In this document: one piece after another, positions 12,501-24,011 of the stretch
How the letters are laid out: each line of letters starts with the position of its first letter
Position numbering within the stretch: the stretch's first letter is position 1
Assembly (NCBI GenBank): GCA_000231825.2
Contig: JH720363.1
Coordinates: forward strand, 352,492 to 416,491
Reading direction: 5' to 3'
DNA: 64,000 bases
Source of the DNA: Tetrahymena elliotti 4EA
Taxonomy: Eukaryota > Ciliophora > Oligohymenophorea > Hymenostomatida > Tetrahymenidae
Made by a program: the position numbers and the translations under genes
Notes under the pieces: model-generated
Told to the model about the DNA's origin: nothing
Seen by the model: only the letters and a program-made list of their open reading frames with translations
Databases searched by the model: none

Positions 12501-15500
12501 GCTCTTGAAGAATCAAATGAGAAAGTTTCAAAATTAAACGCTCAGCTTTATGAAAAGCAAAAGGAACTTAAAGTAGCTACTGATAAAGTCGATGCTCTTA
12601 ACAAAGATCTTAAGATTACCTAAGATAACAAATAAAATCTAGAAAAGAGATATGAAGATTGCTCAAAATAACTCGAGAGAGCTAAGACATTAATTGAAAA
12701 TTTAGGTGGTGAAAAAGGTAGATGGGGTGACTTTGCTGAAAAACTAAAATCATTTTTCACATTACTGACTGGTGACGTTATCATATCATCAGGTGTTATT
12801 GCGTACTTAGGTCCTTTCACTCCTACTTATAGGTATTTATTTTGTAATAATAGGTAACATAATACTTAAATTTTTTCAAATAATATAGGTAATAAATAAT
12901 AGAAGAGTGGGTTCATAAATGTTCTGAGAAAAATATTCCTAGAAGTGATAAATTCAGTTTAGTGTAAGTTCTTGGAGACCCAGTTAAGATTAGGGCTTGG
13001 AATATTGATGGACTTCCCAGTGATAGTTTCTCAATCGAAAATGGTATTATCGTCTTTAAATCAAGAAGATGGCCTCTTTGTATTGATCCTTAAGGATAAG
13101 CAAATAAATGGATTAAAAAAATGGAACAATAAAGAGCTATAAGCATCATCAAATTGACTGATGGTGATTATTTGAGAACATTAGAAAACTGTATATAATT
13201 TGGTAAGCCTGTCCTATTAGAAAATGTTGGTGAAGATCTTGATCCTTCACTAACACCTATCTTACTTAAGCAAGTGTTTAGTAAAGGTAACACTTAGTAC
13301 ATAAAATTAGGTGAAAGTGTAATTGAATATTCATAAGATTTTAGGTAAATTTAAAATTTTTTATCCATCATTTCTTATTCATCAATTTAAAAAATAGATT
13401 CTACATCACTACAAAGTTAAGAAATCCTCACTATTTACCCGAACTTTCAACAAAAGTTACTATCCTCAACTTTATGATTACATATGAGGGTTTAAATGAT
13501 TAACTTTTAGGTATTTTAGTCAAGAAAGAGAGACCAGATTTAGCCTCAGAAAAAGAGAGATTGATTATAGAAGGTGCTAGTAATAAGAAACAACTTGCTG
13601 AAATAGAAGATAAAATTTTGTAAGTTTTATCTGGTAACAAAAATATTTTAACAGATGAATCAGCCATTAATATTTTAACTGCTTCAAAGGTAAATATAAA
13701 TTATTTTTAAAATCTTAAGAAAACCATTCATAATAACTAAAGGTAACTTCAAATGAAATTAGCGAAAAGTAAATCATTGCTGAAAAGACAGAAAAAGAAA
13801 TTGATGAAGCAAGATAAACTTACCAGCCAGTATCTACTTAGGCTTCATGCTTATTCTTCTCTATTTCAGATCTAGGTAATCTTGATCCTATGTATTAGTA
13901 TTCCTTAGTTTACTATCTAGATCTATTTACTTAAGGTATATATTTATTTTTTATTTTAAATTGACTAAAGTTAATAAATTATCAATTAGGTATCCTAAAT
14001 GCTGAATAATCAGATAACTTTGATAAGAGATTATCTAATCTCAAGGAGTATTTCTTATATTCTTTGTATTCAAATATTTGTAGATCTCTTTTTGAAAAGG
14101 ATAAGCTTGTATTTTCAGCTTTACTATGTGTTAGATTGCTAGAATTTAGAGGTGAAGAAAATATTAACGATTTCTGGAGATTCTTGCTAACAGGTGGCAT
14201 TGCACTTAGTGATTAACTTCCTTAAAAACCATCTCATCTTAGTTGGCTTTCAGCAAAATCTTGGGGTGAGCTATTCCGTCTCTCAGATCTTCACGGATTC
14301 TAAGATTTCTATAAAGTAAAAAAATATTTTTGTTTAGAGTTAATTCTTAATATAATGAATATATCATTAGCTATTATTAGATCAATAAAATGGAGAGCAC
14401 TTCAGATAAATTTACGAATCTAATGAGCCTTAAAATGTACCTCTTCCTTAATGTGTCAATATCCCAAATATGAATAAGCTTGGAAAATTGTGTATCTTAA
14501 GAACTATTCGTCCTGACAAGATTATTCCTGGAGTGCAAGACTTTATCAAAGATAATTTAGGTTAGAAATTCATAGAACCTCCTCCATTTGATCTTAGCTT
14601 AATTTACAAGGATTCATTGGCTACTACACCTCTTATTTTTGTACTATCACCAGGTTCAGATCCTTTTGCAAGCTTAAATGCCTTTGCATAAAAGATAAAT
14701 AAAAACATTAAAGGTAAATATTGATTTGAAATGATAATTTTTTAAAAATTAATAAAATTAAAACAAATAGCTATATCTCTTGGTTAAGGTTAAGGTCCTA
14801 TTGCTTTAAGAATGATTAATGAAGGCTAACAATCTGGAGATTGGATTGTCTTATAAAATTGTCATTTAGCAGTTACTTGGATGACAACTCTTGAAAAATT
14901 ATGTGAAGAAATTTCCCCCGATCCTAAAGTTACTAATCCTGAATTCAGGTTATGGTTAACATCTTATCCTTCTAAAGATTTCCCTACATCTGTGTTACAG
15001 GCTGGTATTAAGATGACTAATGAACCCCCTAAAGGTTTAAAGAATAACATTTAGGGTAGTTATCTCATAGACCCTATAAATAAACCTGAATTCTTTGATA
15101 CTTGTTAGAACTCTCCAGCATTCAAAAAGCTCTTATTTGGTTTATGTTTCTTCCATGCAGTTATCTAAGAAAGAAGAAAATATGGACCTCTAGGTTGGAA
15201 TATTTCCTATGAATTTAATGAGTCAGACTTACGTATTTGCGTTCGTTAACTCAAGATGTTCTTAGATGAATTTGGAAATCAAATCCCTTATGATGCTTTG
15301 AAATATTTGACCGCTGAATGTAATTATGGTGGCAGAGTTACTGATGATAAGGATAGAAGATTAATTACTACTCTTTTAGAAGACTACTATTGTGATAAAA
15401 CTGTTAATGATCCAAATTACTAATTTGCAAATAATCCTGTTTATAAACCACCTAATGTAGAAACTAGTCAAGATTTTATCTAATATATCAAGGATAATTT

Positions 15501-16687
15501 CCCTCTTATAACTCCTCCTGATGTCTTTGGTTTCCATACCAATGCTGATATCACAAAAGATATGAATGAAACAAATCTCTTCACTGATTCATTACTTATT
15601 TGTTCATCTGCATCAAGTAAATCATAAATTTAATTTTTTTATTAATTTATATTAAATAAAATTTAAAATTAAAAAGGCAGTGGTGGTGGTAACTCATACG
15701 AAGAAACCTTAAATAATGTGTGTGATAGTATTTTGAATGATTTCCCAGAACCATTTAACACAGAATAAATCCTAGAAAAATATCCTGTTCTTTATGAAGA
15801 AAGTATGAATACTGTATTGAACTAAGAACTTACTCGTTTCAATAAATTAATTAGAGTAAATATTCATAATTTAATTAAAGTTAAATATTTAAATTAATCT
15901 TATTTCAATTATTTAGGTTGTCAGGAGCTCTTTAAATGACATCAAGAAAGCTCTTAAAGGTTTGATATTAATGTCACCTTAATTAGAAGCAGCTTCAAAG
16001 AGCATATTTGATGGTAAAGTACCTGAAATGTGGATGAGTAATAGCTATCCTTCACTTAAACCCTTGGGCGGATATGTTGCTGACTTGAGAGCTAGATTAC
16101 ACTTTTTCTAAAAATGGATAGATGAAGGAACTCCTATGTCATTCTGGTTGAGTGGTTTCTATTTCACTTAAAGTTTCTTAACAGGTGTTCTTCAAAACTA
16201 TGCAAGAAAATATACTATACCCATTGATGAAATCGTGTTTGACTTTTTAGTAATTTATTTTTAAAATATTCATTTCAAATTTAACATTTTAATTAGAATT
16301 AGAGAATGTTTTTACTAAATTTGTTTATTTTAATAGTGCATAAAGGAAGATAAAGTTGAAAATAAACCTGAAGATGGTGCTTTTATATATGGGCTTTTTA
16401 TTGAAGGAGCTAAATGGAACTATGGTAATATGCTGTTAGATGAATCTGATCCAAAGATCCTATTTGTGAAATGCCCAATTTTATAACTTGTTCCATGCCA
16501 TATAAAGAATGTAAAGCCTCCTCAACATTACAACTGTCCTGTTTACAAAACTTCAGCTCGTAGAGGTACTCTCAGTACAACAGGTCATTCCACTAACTTT
16601 GTAATGTGGATAAGATTACCTACAGATAAAGAGCAAAGACATTGGATTAAGCGTGGTGTTGCTCTCCTCACCTAATTAGATGACTGA
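3517..16687 (+). CDS. axonemal dynein heavy chain, single-headed inner-arm type (DNAH3/7/12-like)
   Basis: Motor subunit of an inner dynein arm; it moves along doublet microtubules using ATP. About 24 short introns leave roughly 3,900 codons, close to the approximately 4,000 of DNAH3/7/12. In order: an N-terminal stem ([15 protein letters not shown] near 3746), the linker ([18 protein letters not shown] near 6700), AAA1 with P-loop GPAGTGKT split by intron 7543-7640, AAA2 (GMPFSGKT near 8528), AAA3 (GPTGTGKST near 9748, with Walker B-like [11 protein letters not shown]), AAA4 (GVGGSGRQS near 10912), a coiled-coil stalk with the microtubule-binding tip (about 11730-12680), AAA5 near 12780, AAA6 near 14600 and the C-terminal domain ending RGVALLTQLDD before TGA. 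All expected motifs are present and uninterrupted. The dynein part may be preceded by the CCDC81-like exons in one transcript; otherwise a start at ATG 3553 is possible. Assignment to a particular inner arm is inference. Confidence 0.96.
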
Positions 16688-17263
16688 GAGAAAAAAATAT
16701 ATAAAAAAATTAAAATTAAAATTATTTCTTTAAAAAACTTTATTATAAATATATAATTTCAAAGTAACTATTAAATGTAAGTATTTATTAAATATATATT
16801 CAGTAGACATTAGAATTTCTAAGAATAATCTATTTTACTATTTTTAATTAAAATGGTCATTTAAATTTCAAATTAAAAGCTGAGTAGAAATAATAATTAG
16901 AAAAATCTTTCTAGATGAGTAGAAATATTTATTGAAAGAAAGTAATTGTTTAATTGTAATTAAAGCTACTTATTTTATTGAGATTGATGAAATGAATTTT
17001 AATCAAAAAGATGTAGTTGCAGAATATAATTATATTTTGTTTATTTCTTGTTAAATGAGCAATATATTCGGATTAATCAAATTAAAAATCATTATTATTT
17101 TTACTTTATTCACTAGTTAAGAAAGATACATATTTAATTATTTATATTTAATTTTTAATAAAGGTCAAGAAATAATATCATTAATTTTGTTAAATTATTT
17201 AGTATTTATTCTAGAAAGGGAGAAAAGCCATATATTAAAAAAATAGAAGCAAATACATAATAT
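16688..17263. other. intergenic region
   Basis: About 575 bp of AT-rich DNA between the dynein stop and the AIF-like gene, both on the + strand. It should hold the dynein 3' UTR and the next promoter. No conserved motif was recognised. Confidence 0.6.
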
Positions 17264-20208
17264 ATGAGGACTTCAGTTAGATATTTTACAAACTTTTTGA
17301 AGAGTAAAGCAACAAATGGTTTCAATGCTTTCAATAGACAATAATTCAAAAGCAACCTTGCAAAATAAGTTATTCTATTAACAGGCATACATTTAACTTG
17401 GAAATATGCTGCCAAAAACTTAAATTGCGAGGAAGAAGGTAAATCATAGGAGGAATTAGAAAACGAATTAAAGTAAAAGTTCGAAGAGGAAATGAGAAAG
17501 AGAAGAGTTGACTCTATGAAAAATTTACAAAGAGTAAAGATATTTAAATACTTAACTTATTATTCATATATTTTTTAGATGGCTAAGCATATATGCCCAT
17601 AAAAATTAGCTTATAAATTGCATGGGTTCTTATATTAAAATTATAAATATAGAATAATATTTTACATAATAAACTTTATGATAAATTAAATTATAAAATA
17701 GTATGAAGTATGTAACTCTGCAGACATTAAGGAAGGATAGATATACCCTGTAAAATTTATTGAAGATTTTTCAATTTTTTAAGTGTTAAAAATAAAAACT
17801 TAGTTCTAAGTAAAAGATGGCGAAAAAGGTACATTTGAGGTAGTTATTGTTAGATACAATGGAAAATTATATTGTGTTGGAGGTATAAATACAGATTATT
17901 TTATGAATCCATAGTATGGAGTAGATAAACATTTATCATTTTATTAATTTAGGTGTTGATACATATGATGGTAAAACTAAGTTGAAGGATGGTATTTGTT
18001 TTGGAAATAAGCTTTACAGTCCTATGAATGGTTCTGCTTTCAATATTGAAAATGGACATCCAGAACTTGCTCCTGCTATTGATGAGCTACCTAGATTTTT
18101 TGTTGAAGAGGTATCATGATAGTTTTGAAAAAAAAAGAAGATTAAAATAAATATGGTTATTTGATCAAAAATAGCTATTTTTATATCTTAAAATTTACAA
18201 ATAATTTGAAAATTAGAATAATCTAAATCTTTCTATAAAAAATTCTAGAAAAATGGTAAAGTTATTCTTTATGCTCCGAAAATAGTCCCTAAGAGATTGA
18301 TTCCTGCATTTGCCTCAAGAGATATAAACGATGTTAGAAAAGTTGTTGTTATTGGAGGTAATTTATATGTTTAAAAACTTAAAATATTTATCCTTAATTT
18401 AATCATAAAAGCTGGACCTGCTGCTCTTGGTGCTATTGAATCTTTGAGATTAAATGGTTACACTGGTGAAATTATTATGGTCACTAAAGGAACTAAAATG
18501 CCTTATGATAAGACCAAGCTCACTAAGTCATTCAAGTATTTAAATTATGATAACTTAACTCTCCGTGATGAAGATTGGTTTGATTCTCATGGCGTTAACT
18601 ATATGCTTGGTAGAGAAGTTACTTTTGTTGATAAAACAGTAATTATTTCAGAATATTTGACATTAAATTTACTTTTATCTTTAAAAGCATAACAGCCCTC
18701 ATATTTTATTAGAAGATGGTTTGAAGTTAGAATATGATAGTTTAATTATAGCTACTGGTGTGAAGCCTGAAGTTAGAAATATTAATGGAATTAAAGAAAA
18801 AGATAATGTTTCATTTTTATACAATATTGATCACCATAGAAAAGTTAAAGAATATCTTGAAAAAGCTAAAACAATTGTAAATATTTTGTATAAATGGAAT
18901 ACAATTAATTAAAATGATTTTTTAAAAAGACTATTCTTGGTAATAACATGAGAGCTATGGAATGTGTTTCAACAATTAGAAGAGAATATCCTCATATTAA
19001 TATTTATGTTATTGATGAAAATGAAGATCCTGTCATTAAGACTGAATACGGAGAGGAAATTTATAAAAAAATTTTAGAGTAGACAATTTAAAAATAATTA
19101 AAATAATGAATGAGTAAAGAATTATTTTTTTATAAAATATAAAAGCACTGCCTTAAACAACAAAATTAAATTTGTTCTTAGAAATCCAGTAGACAAAATT
19201 GTTGGAGAAAACAACATAGCTAAGAAAATTTAATTCCGTTCTGGAGTAAAAAATATTATTTGATATTAATAAAATAATTTTTTTCTTTCTTCAAAATAGC
19301 TTTCTATTGATACAGACCTCGTTCTTTTAATGCCAAATAACTTTAAGGCTGATAATGACTTCTTATTAAATAATGATTTAGATTAATTTGAATATGATGA
19401 TATTGGAAGAGTAAGATGTGATTATGATCTTAGAACTGATTATAAACGTATGTTTGCACCTGGTGCTGGTGGTGTTGCTACTTATTTTGCTGCTAATGAT
19501 AGAGTAAATAATATATATTAAATAAATTTAAATAAAAAACTATTTTACATCATAGTACCCTCATATGTAATGGAATTCAGCTTATCATTAAGGTATGACT
19601 GCAGGCTACAACACTCTTGCTTTGGTACAATATTTTTTAATATCAACCTTTTAATTATATTTTTAAATAAATCAATAGAATATTCCTTGGCATTAAATTC
19701 CATTTGAATAATACGAAATCTTTGGAAAGGTTTTGTAACATATCGGCTATGCAAATGTAGAAAATGAAGTTTATATTTAGGGTGATGTAGAAAATTGGGA
19801 TTTCGTAGCTTTCCATGCTTGGGATGGTGAAATTCTATCTGTTACAGGTACTCCTTCTTAAAAGAAAAGAATTAATATTCTTAATGAAGCTATCAGATTA
19901 GAAATGATGCCTCATCTTATTGAATTAAAGAAAGGATTTAAAACTATTGAATCCTTAGAATAAGAAATAAGAGTATACAAAATTAATTAAATTTAAAATT
20001 TCTAATCTAATTGTTTATTTCATTAAAAAAGGAATCAAAGAGAAGCACATGCTTTAAAAATTTAATTTATGAATTAAGAGATAAGCCTAATCCTCATGAT
20101 GTCATTTGGTTCCATAGAGAACGTCAAAGTAGATACTTCAATTTCTGGGAAGAAGGTGTTATGCCAGATCAAAACTACGCTCCTCCTACTCAAGATCCAG
20201 TTGTTTGA
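17264..20208 (+). CDS. AIF-like FAD/NAD(P) oxidoreductase with degenerate Rieske domain, probably mitochondrial
   Basis: Multi-exon gene ending at TGA 20206. The first ~40 residues (MRTSVRYFTNFLKSKATNGF onward) are basic and lack acidic residues, like a mitochondrial presequence. A Rieske-like domain follows (about 17700-18120), then a Rossmann FAD motif VVVIGAGPAALGA (18341-18450, split by an intron) and MVTKGTKMPYDKTKLTK, typical of the AIF/AIFM3 family. Further on are SLIIATGVKP (about 18740) and the second FAD-contact segment ending MFAPGAGGVA (near 19450), then a C-terminal extension with ENWDFVAFHAWDGEI. AIFM3-like proteins carry an N-terminal Rieske domain. Here the normal CxH and CxxH ligands are absent: the second pair (normally CPWH) reads SPMN. 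The oxidoreductase part looks intact. The substrate is unknown. Exon limits between 17537 and 17701 are uncertain, as that stretch could be one intron or two flanking a small exon. Confidence 0.88.
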
Positions 20209-20805
20209 TTTAGTCTACATAAATATTATAAAATTGTAGAAATATTTATTTAGTATTTTCAATTAATTTTAATAAATAAATATAAAATCAAAAATTATTT
20301 TAACCTCTAAAATATTTTAATTATCAATTAATTTGATTTTTCAGTCAATAAATTTATGGATTCAAAGCAAAAAATCCTAAATTTAAGAAACAAAAATTGC
20401 TTTACTAATTCTTAGTTTCCATATAAATTGATATAAATTTTAAGGGTTTTGATAATAAATTTCTTTTCATCTTTAAATTACCTAATTAAATTTTTAGTAT
20501 TTTATCAGAAAATATGTTTAAGTAAATTTTAACATTATATCTTCCTCAAAAAAATAAAATATTTTTGCCAATAGATAGTAACTTAAATTAAAATTTGGGT
20601 TTTTAAATTAAAAAGAAGTTGTAAATGATTATTCTCATATTTACCAGTTTCAAAATAAAACCTTTTCCTTTACAAAAAAAAAGAAGTAATTTAAAAAATA
20701 ATATAAATTTAAAATATTTACCCTCTTTTATTACTATCTACCGAAAAAACATTTTAAATTAATAATGAATTCTTTACTACTTAGATTTGTTAAAAATACA
20801 TGCAA

Positions 20806-20820
20806 GAAAATATATAAGGA
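20806..20820 (+). promoter_or_regulatory. repeated TATATAAGG-type element, copy 1
   Basis: 15-bp element (GAAAATATATAAGGA) repeated exactly 76 bp downstream at 20882-20896. Both lie 300-400 bp upstream of the DRG1 start. The GG ending makes it stand out from surrounding A/T runs. A TATA-like or factor-binding role is only a guess. Confidence 0.3.
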
Positions 20821-20881
20821 TTTAGTCAGTATTAGTTAAGATTGTTTTCTTTTTCAATTAAAATGCATATTTTAAACCTGT

Positions 20882-20896
20882 GAAAATATATAAGGA
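20882..20896 (+). promoter_or_regulatory. repeated TATATAAGG-type element, copy 2
   Basis: Second exact copy of the 15-bp element at 20806-20820, in the same orientation. It is 306 bp upstream of the DRG1 ATG. Confidence 0.3.
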
Positions 20897-21201
20897 GAAC
20901 TTTAATAATTAATATATTTAAACTGAAAAAAATTCATTCTTTGCCTCTAATTCTTTTGCATGTACAAAATTTTCTTTAGAATTATTCTTGTTCGATTTAT
21001 TAAATATCAAATACTGAGAGAATTTATGCGAAAAAAGAAAAAGAGCGATTATAAAAATAAATTTAGAAAGAAAATAAGGTTTATATTTTTACAAATATCC
21101 TTTTTGAAATAATAGAAAGATTTCAACAAAAGATTAAAATCTAAAGAATTAGAAAAGCATAATCTAAAATAAAAGCATTATTAAGAGTTAATTGATAAGG
21201 G

Positions 21202-22615
21202 ATGACTACTGTTGCTTAGAAAATAGCTGAAGTTGAACTAGAAATGGAACGTACCTAAAAGAACAAGGCTACTTCCTATCACTTGGGTCAATTGAAAGCA
21301 AAATTAGCAAAATTAAAAAGAGAATTGATTGAAGGTGGTAAAGGTAAATCAGGTCCTGTTGGAGAAGGTTTTGATGTCTCTAAGAGTGGTGATGCTCGTG
21401 TTGGTATGATTGGTTTCCCCTCAGTTGGTAAATCTACCCTTTTAACTAAGCTTACTGGTACTGAATCCAAGATCGCTGCCTATGAATTCACAACATTAAC
21501 TTGTATTCCAGGTAATGTCTTCTACAAAGGTTCTAAAATTTAATTGCTTGATTTACCTGGTATTATTGAAGGTGCCAAGGATGGTAAAGGTCGTGGTAAA
21601 TAGGTAATCAATACATTTAATTAAATATTTTTTAGAGATTTTAGCAATAAATAGAAATTAACTAAAGATTTAGAAATGCCCATCAAATATTGTGAACATT
21701 TTTCAAAGCAGCAAATAAGTGAATAAAAATTTTTTTTAGAAAATGAAAAATGAAAAATTGCAAAATTTCTGAGCAGACTAAAATAGTTATGATAAAAATA
21801 CTAGGAGATATTTAAGATTTTATTAATTTTTTAAATATAAAATAATAGGTTATTGCTGTTGCAAGAACTTGCAATTTAATTTGCATTGTTTTAGATGCTA
21901 CTAAGCCCATGAAACATAAAAAGATTATTGAAAATGAATTAGAAGGTTTTGGTATTAGATTAAACAAATAACCTCCTAAAGTTGATTTCAAGATTAAGCC
22001 TAAGGGTGGTATTAACATTACTCATATGGTTGAAAATCCTGATCTTGATGATGAAATGATTAAGACCATTTTAAAGGAATATAGAATTAACTCAGTTGAT
22101 ATTATTTTTAGAGAAAAGATTAATGAAGACTAATTGATTGATATTATTGAAGGTAACAGAAAATATATTCCCTGCCTCTATGTAATGAATAAAATAGATG
22201 ACCTTACTATGGAAGAATTAGATATAATTGATCAAATTCCTCATTATGTCCCTATTTCTGCTCACTTGGAATGGAATCTTGATGAATTAATAGAACGTAT
22301 GTGGGAATACTTAGATCTCTATCGTGTATACACTAAACCTAAGGGCAAAGCTCCTGGTAATTACTTTTTTAAAATAAATATTGAAATTTAATTAACATTT
22401 ACTTATATATTATGATAGATTATGAAAAGCCTGTTATCTTACCTAGAAAGAAATCTTCAGTTGAAGATTTTTGTATGAGAATTCACAGAACTATGATTAA
22501 TGATATGAAATATGCATTGGTTTGGGGTACTTCAGTTAAACACAATCCTCAAGTATGTGGTAAAGATCATCAACTTAATGATGAAGATATTGTTCAAATT
22601 ATCAAAAAAATTTGA
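21202..22615 (+). CDS. developmentally regulated GTP-binding protein 1 (DRG1)
   Basis: OBG/HflX-class translation-factor GTPase. Exons 21202-21603, 21849-22356 and 22419-22615 join in frame to 368 residues, matching the family length (about 367). The N-terminus has the DRG1 helix-turn-helix region ([20 protein letters not shown]). G1 is [10 protein letters not shown]3 [19 protein letters not shown]4 NKID (near 22190) and G5 the PISAH segment. The C-terminus carries the TGS domain with the characteristic [16 protein letters not shown]1 works with its stabilising partner DFRP1 on ribosomes to relieve stalling. The first intron (245 nt) is longer than most here and the second is 62 nt; both are GT..AG. 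The glutamine before [10 protein letters not shown] is encoded by TAG, confirming the ciliate code. Identification is very secure. Confidence 0.97.
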
Positions 22616-24011
22616 GAAATTTATTGTAAAATTATGGTATTTAATTTGCTAGAAATTAATGTGTAATATTTATGAGATAAATTCCAAGCAAACATTAAAA
22701 TATCATATGCTACTCTTTGCTCATTTGGTTAAAAGCATTTCTTTCTATAAAAGCAAATTAGATCTATCTGCCTATATAAGAGTTTTTAATAGAAGTAATT
22801 AAGAAAACTAACTATTGTTTGTGACTGACTACTTTTATTTAATTGATAAATATTAAGAATAATATATATAATATTATATTTAAATTTTTATGTGCTTAAT
22901 TTTAGTTAAAAGTTTCTTCAACATGTATTTTTGACATAAAATAAACTTGTTATTTTTTTAATAAAGATTTAAATCTTGGTATTTTTTTAAAATAATTTTT
23001 TATAAACAAATTTATGTACGTTAATCCTTCAATTTAATTTTTCAAAATGTAAAGAAGTAAAAAAATGACAGAATTTTTTTGAAAGATATTATTATTTTTA
23101 CTTATTGATTTATTCGAGGTAGTAGCAGCTTCAAGAGTTTACAGTAGATAAATTATATAAAATTTTTTATCTCAAAAAAAAAAGAAGGTTTTTAGCTGCA
23201 ATAAAGAAGAGAAAAAAATTTGATAAAATTTCAGGATATGAATTACTCATATTATAAATAAATATTATAAAATTTAATTGAATTTAAACTATTTGTTAAA
23301 TTACTTGGTTGTTTGCTCATTTTTATCAGTTTTGTTAATCTAATAAGCCTAAAATGTATTTTAATAATTATATCATTATTTGTAAGATACAACATGAGAG
23401 TTAATTGTGTGTTTATACCAGGAACTTAAATAAGCAAATTGAGTGCCTACTTACAATATTTAAAACTTTCTTATTTTTCAATAATAAATTTTATGGTATC
23501 TGAGTTTTCTATTTACTTATTAAATCAATAGTTTAATTTGGCTTTTTATAATTAAAAAATCCAAAAATTATGAAATTAAAAAATATTTGGCTTAATACTT
23601 AAAGCCAAAAATGTAAATAATTTTTTAGTAAAAGAAAAAGGTAATATATTTGTTAACTTAATCTATTTTCAAATAAATTCTAAATTATTAAAAAATATTT
23701 TAAATAATAATAAATAAGTCAAAATACTTATTTCTACTCAAGTAGATATTAGAATAGAAATTATCTAAATATAACAAAACCCGAGCAGATAAAATTTTTT
23801 TATAAATCTTACAGTTTTTTATGAAGGATGACTATGTTTTTCTTTTATAATCTCAATTTTAAATTACTCTATCTTTAAATTATTCTTTTGTATTTTTCCT
23901 GAATTTTTTTATGAAAAAAGAAAAACCAAATTTAAAAGAATGTGTTTAATTATTTTCAATAAAGGAAATTAAAAAAATTGATAATTTGATTAAAAAAATT
24001 AAAATTAAAAA
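22616..24011. other. intergenic region
   Basis: About 1.4 kb of AT-rich DNA between DRG1 and the cysteine-rich membrane protein, both on the + strand. I found no convincing coding frame, RNA gene or repeat. Confidence 0.55.

Larger units (their letters stand above)
20209..21201. other. intergenic region upstream of DRG1
   Basis: About 990 bp of AT-rich sequence between two + strand genes, with no convincing coding frame. It contains two identical 15-bp copies of an element with a TATATAAGG core at 20806 and 20882, listed separately. Confidence 0.6.

Noticed and set aside
17206..17415. 69-residue minus-strand frame
   Set aside because: Antisense to the presequence exon of the AIF-like gene; no family resemblance.
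22616..24011. Possible small RNA genes in the long intergenic spaces
   Set aside because: I looked for tRNA-like T-loop and anticodon patterns and found no convincing cloverleaf. A covariance-model search would be decisive.
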